From contig JALOQF010000019.1 of NCBI GenBank assembly GCA_025459425.1, forward strand, positions 1 to 57,070: DNA of 57,070 nucleotides. The letters are read 5' to 3'. This DNA is from Myxococcaceae bacterium. GTDB lineage: Bacteria; Myxococcota; Myxococcia; Myxococcales; Myxococcaceae. How positions within the stretch are numbered: the first letter of the stretch is position 1; every line of letters begins with the position of its first letter. The notes beneath the pieces are model-generated. The model was given only the letters and a program-made list of their open reading frames with translations. It had not been told where the DNA came from and ran no database searches. This document shows, in pieces, positions 36,896 to 45,790 of this stretch. The translations under genes and the position numbers were made by a program.

Positions 36896-37312
36896 ATGCA
36901 GCATCGCCCCGACCACCCCACCCTGCTCGACGCCGTGGCCCAGTTCCTCCTCGGTGAGGTGAGCCCGAAGCTCGAGGCCGACAAGGCGCTCCAGTTCCGC
37001 GCGCTCATCGCTGCGAACCTCGCCTCGGTCATCGCCAACGAGCTGCGCACCGAGGCGACCCGCTTCGACGCCGAGGTCGCGCGCCTGCGTCGCCTGCTTC
37101 CCGCCGAGGCCAGCGCGCTGCCGCTCGACTCGGGCGATCGCGCCACGCGCCTCGACGCGCTGGAGCAGCTCAACCGCGCGCTCGCCACGAAGCTCGAGGC
37201 CGGCACCTTGTCTGCCGAGGCGCAGGCTGCCGTGCTCGAGCACCTCTTCACCACCGCGAAGGAGACCCTCGAGGTCACCAACCCGCGGTTCGATCTCACC
37301 CACGGGACCTGA
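36896..37312 (+). CDS. LvaB-like DUF6285 protein
   Basis: A 138-aa helical protein starting one base after the kinase stop. It begins HRPDHPTLLDAVAQFLLGEVSPKL and continues with FRALIAANLASVIANELR, the pattern of DUF6285. In Pseudomonas putida the equivalent LvaB has no known catalytic function but is needed for the activity of the LvaA kinase. A similar accessory role is inferred from the gene order. No signal peptide, metal motif or Cys is visible. Confidence 0.82.
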   Translation: MQHRPDHPTLLDAVAQFLLGEVSPKLEADKALQFRALIAANLASVIANELRTEATRFDAEVARLRRLLPAEASALPLDSGDRATRLDALEQLNRALATKLEAGTLSAEAQAAVLEHLFTTAKETLEVTNPRFDLTHGT

Positions 37313-37313
37313 C

Positions 37314-38396
37314 ATGGACTTCCTGCTCTCCGACCAGCTCTCGGCCACCCGCGCGCGCGTGCGCGAGTTCGTCGACGCCCACATCATCCCCGCCGAGGCG
37401 GCCGTCTTCGCCGAAGACCGCGAGGGCCGTCGCGACACGCTGAAGGCGCTGCAGGCGAAGGCGCGCAACGAGGGCCTGTGGGTGCCGCACCTGCCGCCGT
37501 CGCTCGGCGGCCTGGGCCTCGGCCCCATGGGCATGTGCGCGCTCTTCCGCGAGATGGGTCGCAGCCCCATCGGCGCGAAGGTCTTCAACTGTGACGCGCC
37601 CGACCAGGGGAACATGGACCTGCTCCTGATGGCCGCGAGCCCCGAGCTCAAGGAGCGGTACCTCGGGCCCCTCGTGCGCGCCGAGGTGACGAGCGCCTTC
37701 TGCATGACCGAGCCCGCGCCGGGCGCCGGGGCCGACCCGACGAACCTGCGCACGGTCGCGAAAGAGGTGCCCGGCGGCTGGGAGATCTCCGGTCGCAAGT
37801 GGTACTCGACCGGCGCGCGCAACGCGTCGTTCTGCATCGTCATGGCCCGCACCTCGGACGACCCGAAGACCGGCGCCACGATGTTCCTCGTCGATCGCAA
37901 GGCCCCCGGCGTGGGAGACGGCTTCCGACTCGCGCAAGTGCGCCTGGTGCCCGCGCGGCTGACGCACTGCATGCGGTGGCTGGGCCTCGCGGAGCGCACG
38001 CTCGAGCTCTGCAAGAAGTACGTCACCGAGCGCGTCAGCTTCGGCAAGGAGCTCGCGCGGCACCAGCTCATCCAGGACTTCATCGCGCGCAACGTCATGG
38101 GCATTCACGCCGGCAACCTGATGACGCTGCACGCCGCGTGGATGCTCGAGCAGGGGCAGCACCGAGAGGCCAAGCCCTACTCGTCGATGGCGAAGACGCA
38201 CGTCGCGCGGCTGCTCTGCCAGGTGCTGGACGACGCCATTCAGATGCACGGCGGGCTCGGCTACTCCGACGACGTGCCGTTCTCGCGTTGGTACCGGAGC
38301 GCCCGCGCCGCCCGCATCGCCGACGGCCCCGACGAAGTGCACCTCGTCACCATCGCCCGCGACTGGCTGCTCGGCCGCCTCGAGGTGCTCGTCTGA
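37314..38396 (+). CDS. LvaC-like acyl-CoA dehydrogenase, apparently shortened
   Basis: A 360-aa acyl-CoA dehydrogenase of the ACAD10/11-LvaC type. The N-terminal helical domain, FAD/substrate stretch SAFCMTEPAPGAGADPTN, C-terminal CMRWLGLAERTLELC, QMHGGLGY and IADGPDEVHL are all present. In family members, about 40 residues normally lie between MFLVD-x3-PG and GDGFRLAQ, including the substrate-side strand of the beta domain. Here these two are joined directly (RKAPGVGDGFRLAQ, near 37907-37928). This looks like an in-frame deletion and could make the enzyme inactive or altered. The usual length is about 400-410 aa. It overlaps the next gene as TGATG. Confidence 0.85.
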   Translation: MDFLLSDQLSATRARVREFVDAHIIPAEAAVFAEDREGRRDTLKALQAKARNEGLWVPHLPPSLGGLGLGPMGMCALFREMGRSPIGAKVFNCDAPDQGNMDLLLMAASPELKERYLGPLVRAEVTSAFCMTEPAPGAGADPTNLRTVAKEVPGGWEISGRKWYSTGARNASFCIVMARTSDDPKTGATMFLVDRKAPGVGDGFRLAQVRLVPARLTHCMRWLGLAERTLELCKKYVTERVSFGKELARHQLIQDFIARNVMGIHAGNLMTLHAAWMLEQGQHREAKPYSSMAKTHVARLLCQVLDDAIQMHGGLGYSDDVPFSRWYRSARAARIADGPDEVHLVTIARDWLLGRLEVLV

Positions 38397-39379
38397 TGCG
38401 CCCCCTCGTCGCCTTCCTCGTCCTCGCCGGCTGCAAGCAGGCCGGGACCGGCACCAGCGTCGATTTCTCCCGCGTTCCGCCCGCCGGCACCGCCCAGGGC
38501 CCGGTCGCCGCTTCCTTCGGCAATGATCGCATCACCGTCGCCGAGCTCGACCAGCGCTTCGCCGAGATGAACCCGTACGCCCGCGCGCGCTACCAGACGC
38601 TCGAGCAGCGCCGCGACTACGTCGAGGGCCTCGCGCGCTTCGAGCTGCTCGCGCAGGAAGCGGTGCGCCGCGGACTCCACAACGACCCAGACGTCGTCGA
38701 GGCCGCCAAACGGGTGATGGTGCAGGAGCTGCTCAAGCAGGAGCTCGACGAGAAGACCCAGGCCATCTCGGAATCACAGGTGAAGCAGTACTACGACGCG
38801 CACCGCGACGACTACGTGAAGCCCGCGATGACGCGGCTGTCGCACATCGCCTTCTCGAAGGAGCACCGCGCCCAGGCCGAGGCCGTGCTGGCCCAGGCGA
38901 AGGCGCTCGCGCCGATGGACTACGCGGCCTTCGGCAAGCTCGCGCGGGAGCACTCGGAGGATCCCTCGACGAAGGCCCTCGACGGAGACCTGCGCTTCCT
39001 CTCGGACGACGAGCTCTCGGCGAAGCTGGGGCCCGAGCTCACCGGGTCCGCGGCTTCCCTCGAACGTGTCGGAGACGTGGCGCCCGCCCTGGTCGAGACG
39101 GCCAAGGCGCTGCACGTCGTGAAGCTCCAGGGCCGGCAGCAGGCGCTCAACCTCTCGCTCGAGCAGGCCAGCGCGTCGATCAAGCAGCTGCTCCTCAACG
39201 AGACGCGCCAGGCCAGGTACCGCGCGCTCCTCGAGAAGCTGAAGGCCGACGCGCGCTACGAGGTGTCCGACGAGGCCCTCTCGAAGGTCGTCGTCGATCC
39301 GAAGGCGCCCACCGCCGAGGCGAAGGGCCCGCAGCCGGGCTTCGTGCCGGCCCCGAACCCGGCGCCCCCCGAGAAGTGA
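38396..39379 (+). CDS. parvulin-type peptidyl-prolyl isomerase lipoprotein 1
   Basis: A 327-aa lipoprotein with signal MRPLVAFLVLAGC. A SurA-N-like helical chaperone region (about 40-130) is followed by a PpiC/parvulin-like domain (about 140-250) that starts RLSHIAFSKEH and has FGKLAREHSEDPSTKALDGDLRFLSDDEL. Some parvulin active-site positions are divergent (no FFKRG-like run), so chaperone function may dominate. The C-terminus is Pro/Ala-rich. The start overlaps the dehydrogenase stop by one base, linking two unrelated functions on one transcript. It is the first of three consecutive parvulin-type genes. Confidence 0.85.
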   Translation: MRPLVAFLVLAGCKQAGTGTSVDFSRVPPAGTAQGPVAASFGNDRITVAELDQRFAEMNPYARARYQTLEQRRDYVEGLARFELLAQEAVRRGLHNDPDVVEAAKRVMVQELLKQELDEKTQAISESQVKQYYDAHRDDYVKPAMTRLSHIAFSKEHRAQAEAVLAQAKALAPMDYAAFGKLAREHSEDPSTKALDGDLRFLSDDELSAKLGPELTGSAASLERVGDVAPALVETAKALHVVKLQGRQQALNLSLEQASASIKQLLLNETRQARYRALLEKLKADARYEVSDEALSKVVVDPKAPTAEAKGPQPGFVPAPNPAPPEK

Positions 39380-39428
39380 GCAGCGCGCCTCGACCCTGCC
39401 ACGGGCGTCTGGTAGGCCGCGCCCGGTC

Positions 39429-40391
39429 ATGCGGCGCTTTGCCTTCCTCATCGTGCTGGTGGCCGGCTGCACCCAGCAGCAGAAGCCAGCCGTCGACGAG
39501 AACGTGGTGGCGACGGTCAACGGCGAGGTGATCAGCCGCAGCGACTTCGAGCGAGAGCTGTCACGTGAGTCGCAGGCCATGGAGGGCTCGGCGCCGCGCT
39601 CGCCCGAGCAGATCGAGCCCTTCAAGCAGGCGCTGCTCGAGACGATGGTCGAGCGGCAGGTGCTGCTGCAGGCCGCGAAGGAGGCGCAGGTGCAGGTGAG
39701 CGCCGACGAGGTCGACCGTCGGGTGCTGGCCCTCACCAGCGAATACCCCGCCGGCACCTTCGACACCGCGCTCGCGCAGAGTCAGACGTCGCGCACCGAG
39801 CTGGCGCGGCGCACGCACGATCAGCTCGTCATCGAGAAGCTGCTCGCCGAGCAGGTCTTCGCGCGCGTCGCCGTCACCGAGGAGCAGATCCGCCGCGCCT
39901 ACGACGAGAACCCCGACGCGTGGATGGAGCCCGAGCAGGTGCACGCCCAGCAGATCGTGGTGAAGGGGCTCGACGAGGCCAAGCGGCTCCAGCAGCTGCT
40001 GTGGCAGGGCAAGAAGTTCAGCGATCTCGCGCGCAAGTACTCGTTGTCGCCGGACGGCAAGGTGGGCGGCGACCTGGGCTTCTTCAAGCGGGGCGAGATG
40101 CCGCCGGCCTTCGACGACGCCATCTTCCGCCTGTCGGTGGGCGGCACCAGCGACGTGGTGTCGACGGACTACGGGTTTCACCTCTTCCGGCTCATCGAGA
40201 AGAAGCCGGCCCGCAAGCGCGAGCTCGCCGAGGTGCGCAGCGCCATCGAGCAGAAGCTGTTGGCGGCCCTGCGGAGCGAGAAGCAGGTCAGCTACGTGAA
40301 GGCGCTGCGCGAGAAGGCCCAGGTGAAGGTGAACGACCCGGTGCTGCTCGCGGTGAGCGGCCGGCCCTCGAGCGGTGGCACCGAGCCCTGA
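39429..40391 (+). CDS. parvulin-type peptidyl-prolyl isomerase lipoprotein 2
   Basis: A 320-aa lipoprotein (MRRFAFLIVLVAGC). It has VVATVNGEVISRSDFERELS at the chaperone N-domain and a well-formed parvulin domain (about 175-265) with HAQQIVVKGLDEAKRL, FSDLARKYSLSPDGKVGGDLGFFKRGEMPPAFDDAIF and YGFHLFRLIEK. This is close to PrsA/SurA-type foldases that act on secreted and outer-membrane proteins. It follows the first parvulin gene by 49 bases and precedes the SurA-like gene by 49 bases. Confidence 0.92.
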   Translation: MRRFAFLIVLVAGCTQQQKPAVDENVVATVNGEVISRSDFERELSRESQAMEGSAPRSPEQIEPFKQALLETMVERQVLLQAAKEAQVQVSADEVDRRVLALTSEYPAGTFDTALAQSQTSRTELARRTHDQLVIEKLLAEQVFARVAVTEEQIRRAYDENPDAWMEPEQVHAQQIVVKGLDEAKRLQQLLWQGKKFSDLARKYSLSPDGKVGGDLGFFKRGEMPPAFDDAIFRLSVGGTSDVVSTDYGFHLFRLIEKKPARKRELAEVRSAIEQKLLAALRSEKQVSYVKALREKAQVKVNDPVLLAVSGRPSSGGTEP

Positions 40392-40440
40392 GCGGCTGGA
40401 CCCGGGCATTCGGGCGCGTGCCCGTTCGTGAATCTGGAGT

Positions 40441-41409
40441 ATGTGGCTGCCCGTGCACCGTCTCTGCCTGCTCGCCCTCCTGGCCCTGTCCTCCCCCGCG
40501 CGCGCCGAGCTCGTCGATCGCGTCGCGGCCGTGGTGAACGCCGACATCATCGCCCTGTCCGAGGTCGAAGCGCGCGCCGCGCCCGAGCTGGCCCGCCTGC
40601 GCGGTGAGCCTGATCCCACCCGCCGCGGAGAGCTGCGCGCCGTGCTGATCAAGCGGGTGCTCGACGGCCTCATCGGCGAGAAGCTGATGGACGCGCAGGT
40701 GCGCGAGCTCAACATCGACGTGTCCGAGGCCGAGGTCGACCTGGGCGTCGACGACGTCAAGCGCCAGAACAACGTCGAGGGCGCCCAGTTCGAGCAGCTG
40801 CTGGCGCAGGAGGGCTACACCATGCCCGCCTTCCGCGCGTTCATGAAGAAGCACCTCTCGAAGCTCAAGCTCGTGAACCTCAAGGTGCGCTCGAAGGTGA
40901 AGGTGACCGACGAAGATCTCAAGGCCGAGTACGCGAAGCTCTCGCGTGACGAGACGCAGGACTTCGAGGTGCGGGCGCGCCACATCCTCGTGCAGGTGCA
41001 GCCGAAGGCCACGCCGGAGCAGGTCGAGCAGGCGCGGCTCAAGGCGGTGCAGCTGATGGCCGAGGCGAAGAAGCCCGGCGTCGACTTTGCCGTCCTGGCG
41101 AAGGACAAGAGCGAGGGCCCGTCGGCCTCCGATGGCGGCGACCTGGGCTTCTTCAAGCGCGGCGTCATGGTGGCCGAGTTCGACAAGGTGGCCTTCGGCA
41201 TGCCCATCGGCGGCATCTCGGAGCCCGTGCGCACGAAGTTCGGCTGGCACGTCATCAAGGTCGAGGAGCGCCGCTCGAGCCCGCCCAAGCCGTACGAAGA
41301 GGTGCGGGACATGCTCCGCGACCGCCTCACGCGCGTGCAGCTCGAGAAGTACACCGATCAATACGTGCAGGAGCTCCGCGCGGGCGCCACCATCGACATC
41401 AAGATCTGA
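40441..41409 (+). CDS. surA: SurA-like periplasmic chaperone
   Basis: A 322-aa protein with a cleavable signal (LLALLALSSPARA, then ELVDRVAAVVNADIIALSEVEAR). The N-terminal helical domain (about 25-170) is SurA-N-like, and a single parvulin domain (about 180-275) has RARHILVQVQ, FAVLAKDKSEGPSASDGGDLGFFKRGVMV and KFGWHVIKVEERR. A final C-terminal helix completes the chaperone module. SurA guides unfolded outer-membrane proteins to BAM; single-parvulin versions are common outside enterobacteria. Its position four bases upstream of pdxA mirrors the surA-pdxA order in E. coli, which supports the name. Confidence 0.9.
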   Translation: MWLPVHRLCLLALLALSSPARAELVDRVAAVVNADIIALSEVEARAAPELARLRGEPDPTRRGELRAVLIKRVLDGLIGEKLMDAQVRELNIDVSEAEVDLGVDDVKRQNNVEGAQFEQLLAQEGYTMPAFRAFMKKHLSKLKLVNLKVRSKVKVTDEDLKAEYAKLSRDETQDFEVRARHILVQVQPKATPEQVEQARLKAVQLMAEAKKPGVDFAVLAKDKSEGPSASDGGDLGFFKRGVMVAEFDKVAFGMPIGGISEPVRTKFGWHVIKVEERRSSPPKPYEEVRDMLRDRLTRVQLEKYTDQYVQELRAGATIDIKI

Positions 41410-41412
41410 GCC

Positions 41413-42324
41413 ATGGCCCTCCCGCGCATCGGCATCTCGCTCGGCGATCCGAGCGGCATCGGGCCGCTCGTCACGGCGAAGGCGCTCCGGCGCCCCCAGG
41501 TTCGGCGCGCCCTCACGCCCGTCGTCTTCGGTGACGAGGGTGACCGCCACCGCTTCCCCGCCACCGTCGAGTTCATCGGCGTGTCGAAGCTCGCCGAGAA
41601 GGACCGCCGGCCAGGGGTGCCCTCGCGCCACGGCGGCAGGGCCCAGTTCGAGGCCATCGACGCGCTCATCACGGCAGCGAAGGCGGGCGAGGTTGACGCG
41701 CTGTGCACGGCGCCGGTGTCGAAGGAGTGGATCAGCCGCGCCGGGGTGCCCTTCATGGGCCACACCGAGGTGCTGGCCGAGGCCTTCGACGCCGAGGTGG
41801 TGATGCTGATGAAGGGCCCGCGCCTGTCGGTGGCGCTCGCGACGAACCACCTGCCGTTGGCCAGGGTGCCGAAGGCCCTCACGGTGAAGGGGCTGGTGCG
41901 AACGCTCGCCATCGTCGACGCGGGGCTCTCCGCGGTGCTCGGCCGCCGCCCCACCATCGCCGTGTGTGGGCTCAACCCGCACGCGGGGGAAGGAGGCCTG
42001 CTGGGCCGCGAAGAGGTCGACGTCATCGTTCCGGCGATGAAGGCCGCACGTCGGCGGGGGCTTTCCCTCACCGGCCCGCACGGGGCCGACGGCCTCTTCG
42101 CCCACCGCACCGGCTTCGACGTGGCGCTGGCGATGTTTCACGACCAGGGCCTGGTGGCCACCAAGACGCTCGACTTCGTGCACACCGTCAACGTGACGCT
42201 TGGGCTGCCGGTGCCCCGCACCTCGCCCGACCACGGCACGGCCTACGCGCTCGCCACGAGCGGAGAGGCCGACGAGACGCCCATGGTGTCAGCGCTCCTC
42301 GAGGCCGCGCGCTTCGTGGGCTGA
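41413..42324 (+). CDS. pdxA: 4-hydroxythreonine-4-phosphate dehydrogenase
   Basis: A 303-aa PdxA. It has RIGISLGDPSGIGPLV at the start, the metal His in FMGHTEVLAE, NPHAGEGGLLGREE, a His in MFHDQGLVATK and the last TSPDHGTAYALA. The enzyme oxidises 4-phosphohydroxy-L-threonine with NAD and a divalent metal, giving 3-amino-2-oxopropyl phosphate for pyridoxal phosphate synthesis by the DXP-dependent route. The normal length is about 320-330, so this one is slightly compact. It ends two bases from the convergent giant lipoprotein gene. Confidence 0.95.
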   Translation: MALPRIGISLGDPSGIGPLVTAKALRRPQVRRALTPVVFGDEGDRHRFPATVEFIGVSKLAEKDRRPGVPSRHGGRAQFEAIDALITAAKAGEVDALCTAPVSKEWISRAGVPFMGHTEVLAEAFDAEVVMLMKGPRLSVALATNHLPLARVPKALTVKGLVRTLAIVDAGLSAVLGRRPTIAVCGLNPHAGEGGLLGREEVDVIVPAMKAARRRGLSLTGPHGADGLFAHRTGFDVALAMFHDQGLVATKTLDFVHTVNVTLGLPVPRTSPDHGTAYALATSGEADETPMVSALLEAARFVG

Positions 42325-42326
42325 GT

Positions 42327-45300
42327 TCACTCGAGCGCCCGCACGTACACCCGCCACGGGCCCGCGCCGCAACGCTCCTGCCAGGCGACGAACAAGCGCC
42401 CATCGGTCATCGCCAGCTCGGGCCTCGCCGCCTCACAGGCCACGTCGTGGTTGAGCGCGAAGCCCGGCATGCCACCCCGCAGCGGGCCCGCGACGCGCAC
42501 GGGGGACGGAGCGCCGAAGTTGACGGTGCGCAGCTCGAGCACGCCACTCGCGGCGGTCGCCAACCAGATGCTCGAATAGTTCGACAGGGCATCGAAGCTC
42601 GTCACGCCGGTGACGACGTTCGAGAACGCGTTGTTCACGGAGCCGGTGATGAGCTCGTCGATGGCCCCCGACGGGCGGAGGGTGAAGACGAAGGCCGCGG
42701 CAGGGTAGTTTTCCATCATCGTCGTCACGCGCGTCTCGGGCCCGGTGCCAGCACTCACGAGCGGTCCCCACGGCGGGCCGTTGATGCTCACCCGCTGGTT
42801 CTCGGACTTGCTCGATTTCAGCACCACCATCGGCCGCGCCCCGAGGGACGCGTTCCCGAAGACGAACGGGTCGGACACGGCGTCGGTCGGGTACTCGGCG
42901 AGGTTGGTGGTGATGAGGCTCGCCGTGGTCCAGGCTCCGCCATCGAGCACGACGTGCGTCACCCCGCCGTCGTCGAAGCGCACGCTGCTGAGCGTCGTGC
43001 CATCACTGAAGAGGGCGCTCGGCGGCGCCGGCACGGCAGCCCAGGTGCCGCCACTGTTGCGGAAGATGGCCGCCGGCGCGCCCTGGAGGTTCGCCACCTG
43101 CAACGTGGCGACGGGCTCGTCATTCACCAGCCAGCCCTTGTGGCCGCGGGGCAGTGGGCCGGCGAGCGCCAGAGACGGCGCCGTTGCGTCAGTGGCCAGC
43201 GCACACGGGCCCGCCGTGCACGACAAGGGGTCGAAGGGTGCGCCGAACCAGGTGGTGCCTTCGCGTCGGCCGAAGGTGAAGGCCGAGACCGAAAAGTCCG
43301 GGTTGCGGCGCACCACCAGGCCGGGCCAGGGCTCGCTCGTCGAGGTGGCGGTCGACTCGAAGGCCGCCGTCCACGAGTTGCGGGCGAGGAAGACGGTGTT
43401 GAGCGGCACGAGGAGACGATTGGCCATCGGGAAGGCCAGGTCGTCGACGTTGGCGACGCTCAACGTGTACATGAAGCCCGGCACGAGGGTGGGGCGGAGC
43501 ACGAGAATGACGCGGCGCCGGTTGACGAGGAACCGCTCGACGACGCCCGTCTGCGGCGAGCCCGACACGGCGCTGACGTTGACGCTGGTGATGGAGCCGG
43601 GCGCCACGTCTTCGTCGAAGTCGACCCACATCGAAGCGACCGAGCCGGTGCCGCCGACCAGGCTCGTACCGACGATCTGCGGCGACCGGCGGTCGACGAC
43701 GTTGACGAAGGTCTGCGCCACGCGCACCGGCGGCGTCAGGGTGCCAGCCGTGTCGGTGGCCGTGAGGGTGAAGCCGATGAGCCTCGGGGTCGGCCCATCG
43801 ATGCGGGGCGCGACGAAGGTGGTGGTCGGCGACGTCGGGTCGGTCAGCTGCCAGTCGGCCGCGCCGGCGTCGGGCTCACGGTCGGGCGACCAGCGATACG
43901 AGAAGGTGGCGCCGGTCGAGGGCGCGAAGGCGCCTCCGCGCAGGGTGACGACGTCACCACCACCCACCGTCTGCTGGGCGCCGGCGTCGACGTACCACTG
44001 AGGCAGCGTGCCGACCGCGAGCTGAAAGCTGGTCGTGACCGGAGCGCTGCGCAGGGTGAGGCCGTTGGTGACGACGAGCTGCACGCTCACGACCACCGGC
44101 GGCGTGACGCTGGGGGGCATGTCGAGCTGGAGCTGCTGGCCGCCGTCGAGCGGGGTGGCGACGATCTGCGGCGGGCTCACGGTCCACTCGCGAGAGACGA
44201 TGCCGCTGGTGTTCGGGTCGACGCTGCTCGCCGAGCTCAGCACCACGCGTTGGCCGCCGAGGACTGGCATGGTGGGCGTACCGGTGATGACGGCGACCGG
44301 CGGCCCGACCGCGACCGGCACGAACACCGACACCGGCGCGCTCTGACGCCCACCGGGGTCTTGCACGAAGAGGTTGAACTTCAGCACCGTGCCCGCATCG
44401 GGGGCGAGGAGCCTCGGGGTCGCGGCGTTCGGCGTGCCATTGAAGGGAATGGTGACGGTCGGCCCCGCGTCCTGGCTCCAGAAGAAGCTGAGCGGCCGAG
44501 CCCCGACCGATGCCTCGGCGTTGAGCGTGAACGTCGAGTTCCGGAGCACGTAGGCGGGCGGCGCCTCGACGAGCGCCACCGGCAGCAGGCCTGCATCGCC
44601 CCCTGCATCCACCGGCCCGGCGTCGGGCGCCCCGGCGTCTTCTCCGGCATCGAGCGGCCCGGCATCCACCCCAGCGTCGTGCGGCCCCGCATCCACCCCC
44701 GCGTCGACGGGGCCTGCGTCCTGGGCTCCTGCGTCGCGACTCCCAGCGTCGTAGGCGGGAAAGCCCGCATCGAGGCGCGGCGGCGTCGACGGACCTGGCG
44801 CGAGCACGACGTCTCGCACGGCGACCGATGGCGCCGCGATGACGAGGTTGACGAGCTCAGCAGTGAGGAACCCTTCCTTCACGAAGCCCAGCGCGTACAC
44901 GCCGTGCGTCACGCCACCGAACGAGTACTGCCCACGCGCGTCGGTCGTGGTCGAACGCCCACCCGACAACGAGACGGCGACGTCAGCCGCCGGCCCACCC
45001 TCGGGGAGCAACACACGACCGCTCACCTGCGCCGGCCCTGGCATGCCCACCCGGTCGAGCACCAGCGTCGCGAGTGGAAACACCTCTGACGCGCGGAGCA
45101 CGACGCTCTCGGACGACGCGGCGTACCCCTCTCGAAACGCGGCGAGCGTGATTCGGCCCTCGGGCAGGTTCTCGAAGACGAACGAGCCGTCGTCTCCGCT
45201 GAGCGCGAAGAAGGGCCCCTCGGGCACGAAGACGGCCGTGCCGCCGTGGCCCGAGGCGACCTCGACGAGATCGCCTCGCAGGACCTTGCCCCGCACCGTC

Positions 45301-45674
45301 GCGTTGCTGCCGAGCACCAACTGCCCGGCGTTGACGCGCTTGCCCCGCCCCGTCTTGAGGGGCTCGAGGTCGAGCAGGCGCTGCTTGTCAGCGGTGCCGT
45401 CACCATCGGAGTCGAACCGGATGAGCACCGCCCCGGCGTTGGTGTCGACGGGCGACAGCGAGAAGAACGCGGTGTCGCCTGCCGACGTGGTGCGCACGCC
45501 CGAGCCGACGAGCTCGACCGACGCGCCGACGGCCGGGCGCAGCGTCGCCTGCCCGGGCTGGGCGAACACGAGGGTGCCTTCGAGGGCGCCAGGCATCGGC
45601 GGCGGCGGCGGCGCTGGCACCGTCAAATCGATGCACCCGGCCAACACCAGGGTGGGAAGGAGTCGTCGCAACAT
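42327..45674 (-). CDS. large multidomain surface lipoprotein
   Basis: An 1115-aa lipoprotein. ATG 45674 with GGGGG upstream yields MLRRLLPTLVLAGC. Residues of about 25-300 contain carboxypeptidase-regulatory-like beta domains (GTLVFAQPGQ, RGKVLRGDLVEV, RVLLPEGGPAADVAVSL). A spacer of Asp-Ala-Gly repeats follows (about 310-365). Ig/PKD-like domains come next (about 370-690), with an Ig-like C-terminal-to-middle module that resembles bacterial Ig-like repeats. The last 350 residues read as a propeller-like sensor or adhesive region (PTLVPGFMYTLSVANVDDLAF is the junction). No enzyme motif. It probably projects from the outer membrane. The upstream 116 bp to the CDF gene holds nothing I recognise. 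Confidence 0.85.
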   Translation of the reverse strand: MLRRLLPTLVLAGCIDLTVPAPPPPPMPGALEGTLVFAQPGQATLRPAVGASVELVGSGVRTTSAGDTAFFSLSPVDTNAGAVLIRFDSDGDGTADKQRLLDLEPLKTGRGKRVNAGQLVLGSNATVRGKVLRGDLVEVASGHGGTAVFVPEGPFFALSGDDGSFVFENLPEGRITLAAFREGYAASSESVVLRASEVFPLATLVLDRVGMPGPAQVSGRVLLPEGGPAADVAVSLSGGRSTTTDARGQYSFGGVTHGVYALGFVKEGFLTAELVNLVIAAPSVAVRDVVLAPGPSTPPRLDAGFPAYDAGSRDAGAQDAGPVDAGVDAGPHDAGVDAGPLDAGEDAGAPDAGPVDAGGDAGLLPVALVEAPPAYVLRNSTFTLNAEASVGARPLSFFWSQDAGPTVTIPFNGTPNAATPRLLAPDAGTVLKFNLFVQDPGGRQSAPVSVFVPVAVGPPVAVITGTPTMPVLGGQRVVLSSASSVDPNTSGIVSREWTVSPPQIVATPLDGGQQLQLDMPPSVTPPVVVSVQLVVTNGLTLRSAPVTTSFQLAVGTLPQWYVDAGAQQTVGGGDVVTLRGGAFAPSTGATFSYRWSPDREPDAGAADWQLTDPTSPTTTFVAPRIDGPTPRLIGFTLTATDTAGTLTPPVRVAQTFVNVVDRRSPQIVGTSLVGGTGSVASMWVDFDEDVAPGSITSVNVSAVSGSPQTGVVERFLVNRRRVILVLRPTLVPGFMYTLSVANVDDLAFPMANRLLVPLNTVFLARNSWTAAFESTATSTSEPWPGLVVRRNPDFSVSAFTFGRREGTTWFGAPFDPLSCTAGPCALATDATAPSLALAGPLPRGHKGWLVNDEPVATLQVANLQGAPAAIFRNSGGTWAAVPAPPSALFSDGTTLSSVRFDDGGVTHVVLDGGAWTTASLITTNLAEYPTDAVSDPFVFGNASLGARPMVVLKSSKSENQRVSINGPPWGPLVSAGTGPETRVTTMMENYPAAAFVFTLRPSGAIDELITGSVNNAFSNVVTGVTSFDALSNYSSIWLATAASGVLELRTVNFGAPSPVRVAGPLRGGMPGFALNHDVACEAARPELAMTDGRLFVAWQERCGAGPWRVYVRALE
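44575..44765 (-). repeat. Asp-Ala-Gly-encoding low-complexity repeat
   Basis: About 190 bp of degenerate repeats based on GGGGCCGGCATC-type units encode V-D-A-G and D-A-G triplets in the large lipoprotein. It is likely a flexible stalk joining beta domains. Confidence 0.78.
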
Positions 45675-45790
45675 GGAGCCCCCAACGCGAGTCCCAGCAG
45701 TCGAACACACCGCGCGACGGACGCACCGGATTCCTCCGTCGGTATGGCGCTCTGCGTCCACGAGCTGGCGGGCCCACCGCCTGCGACGGC

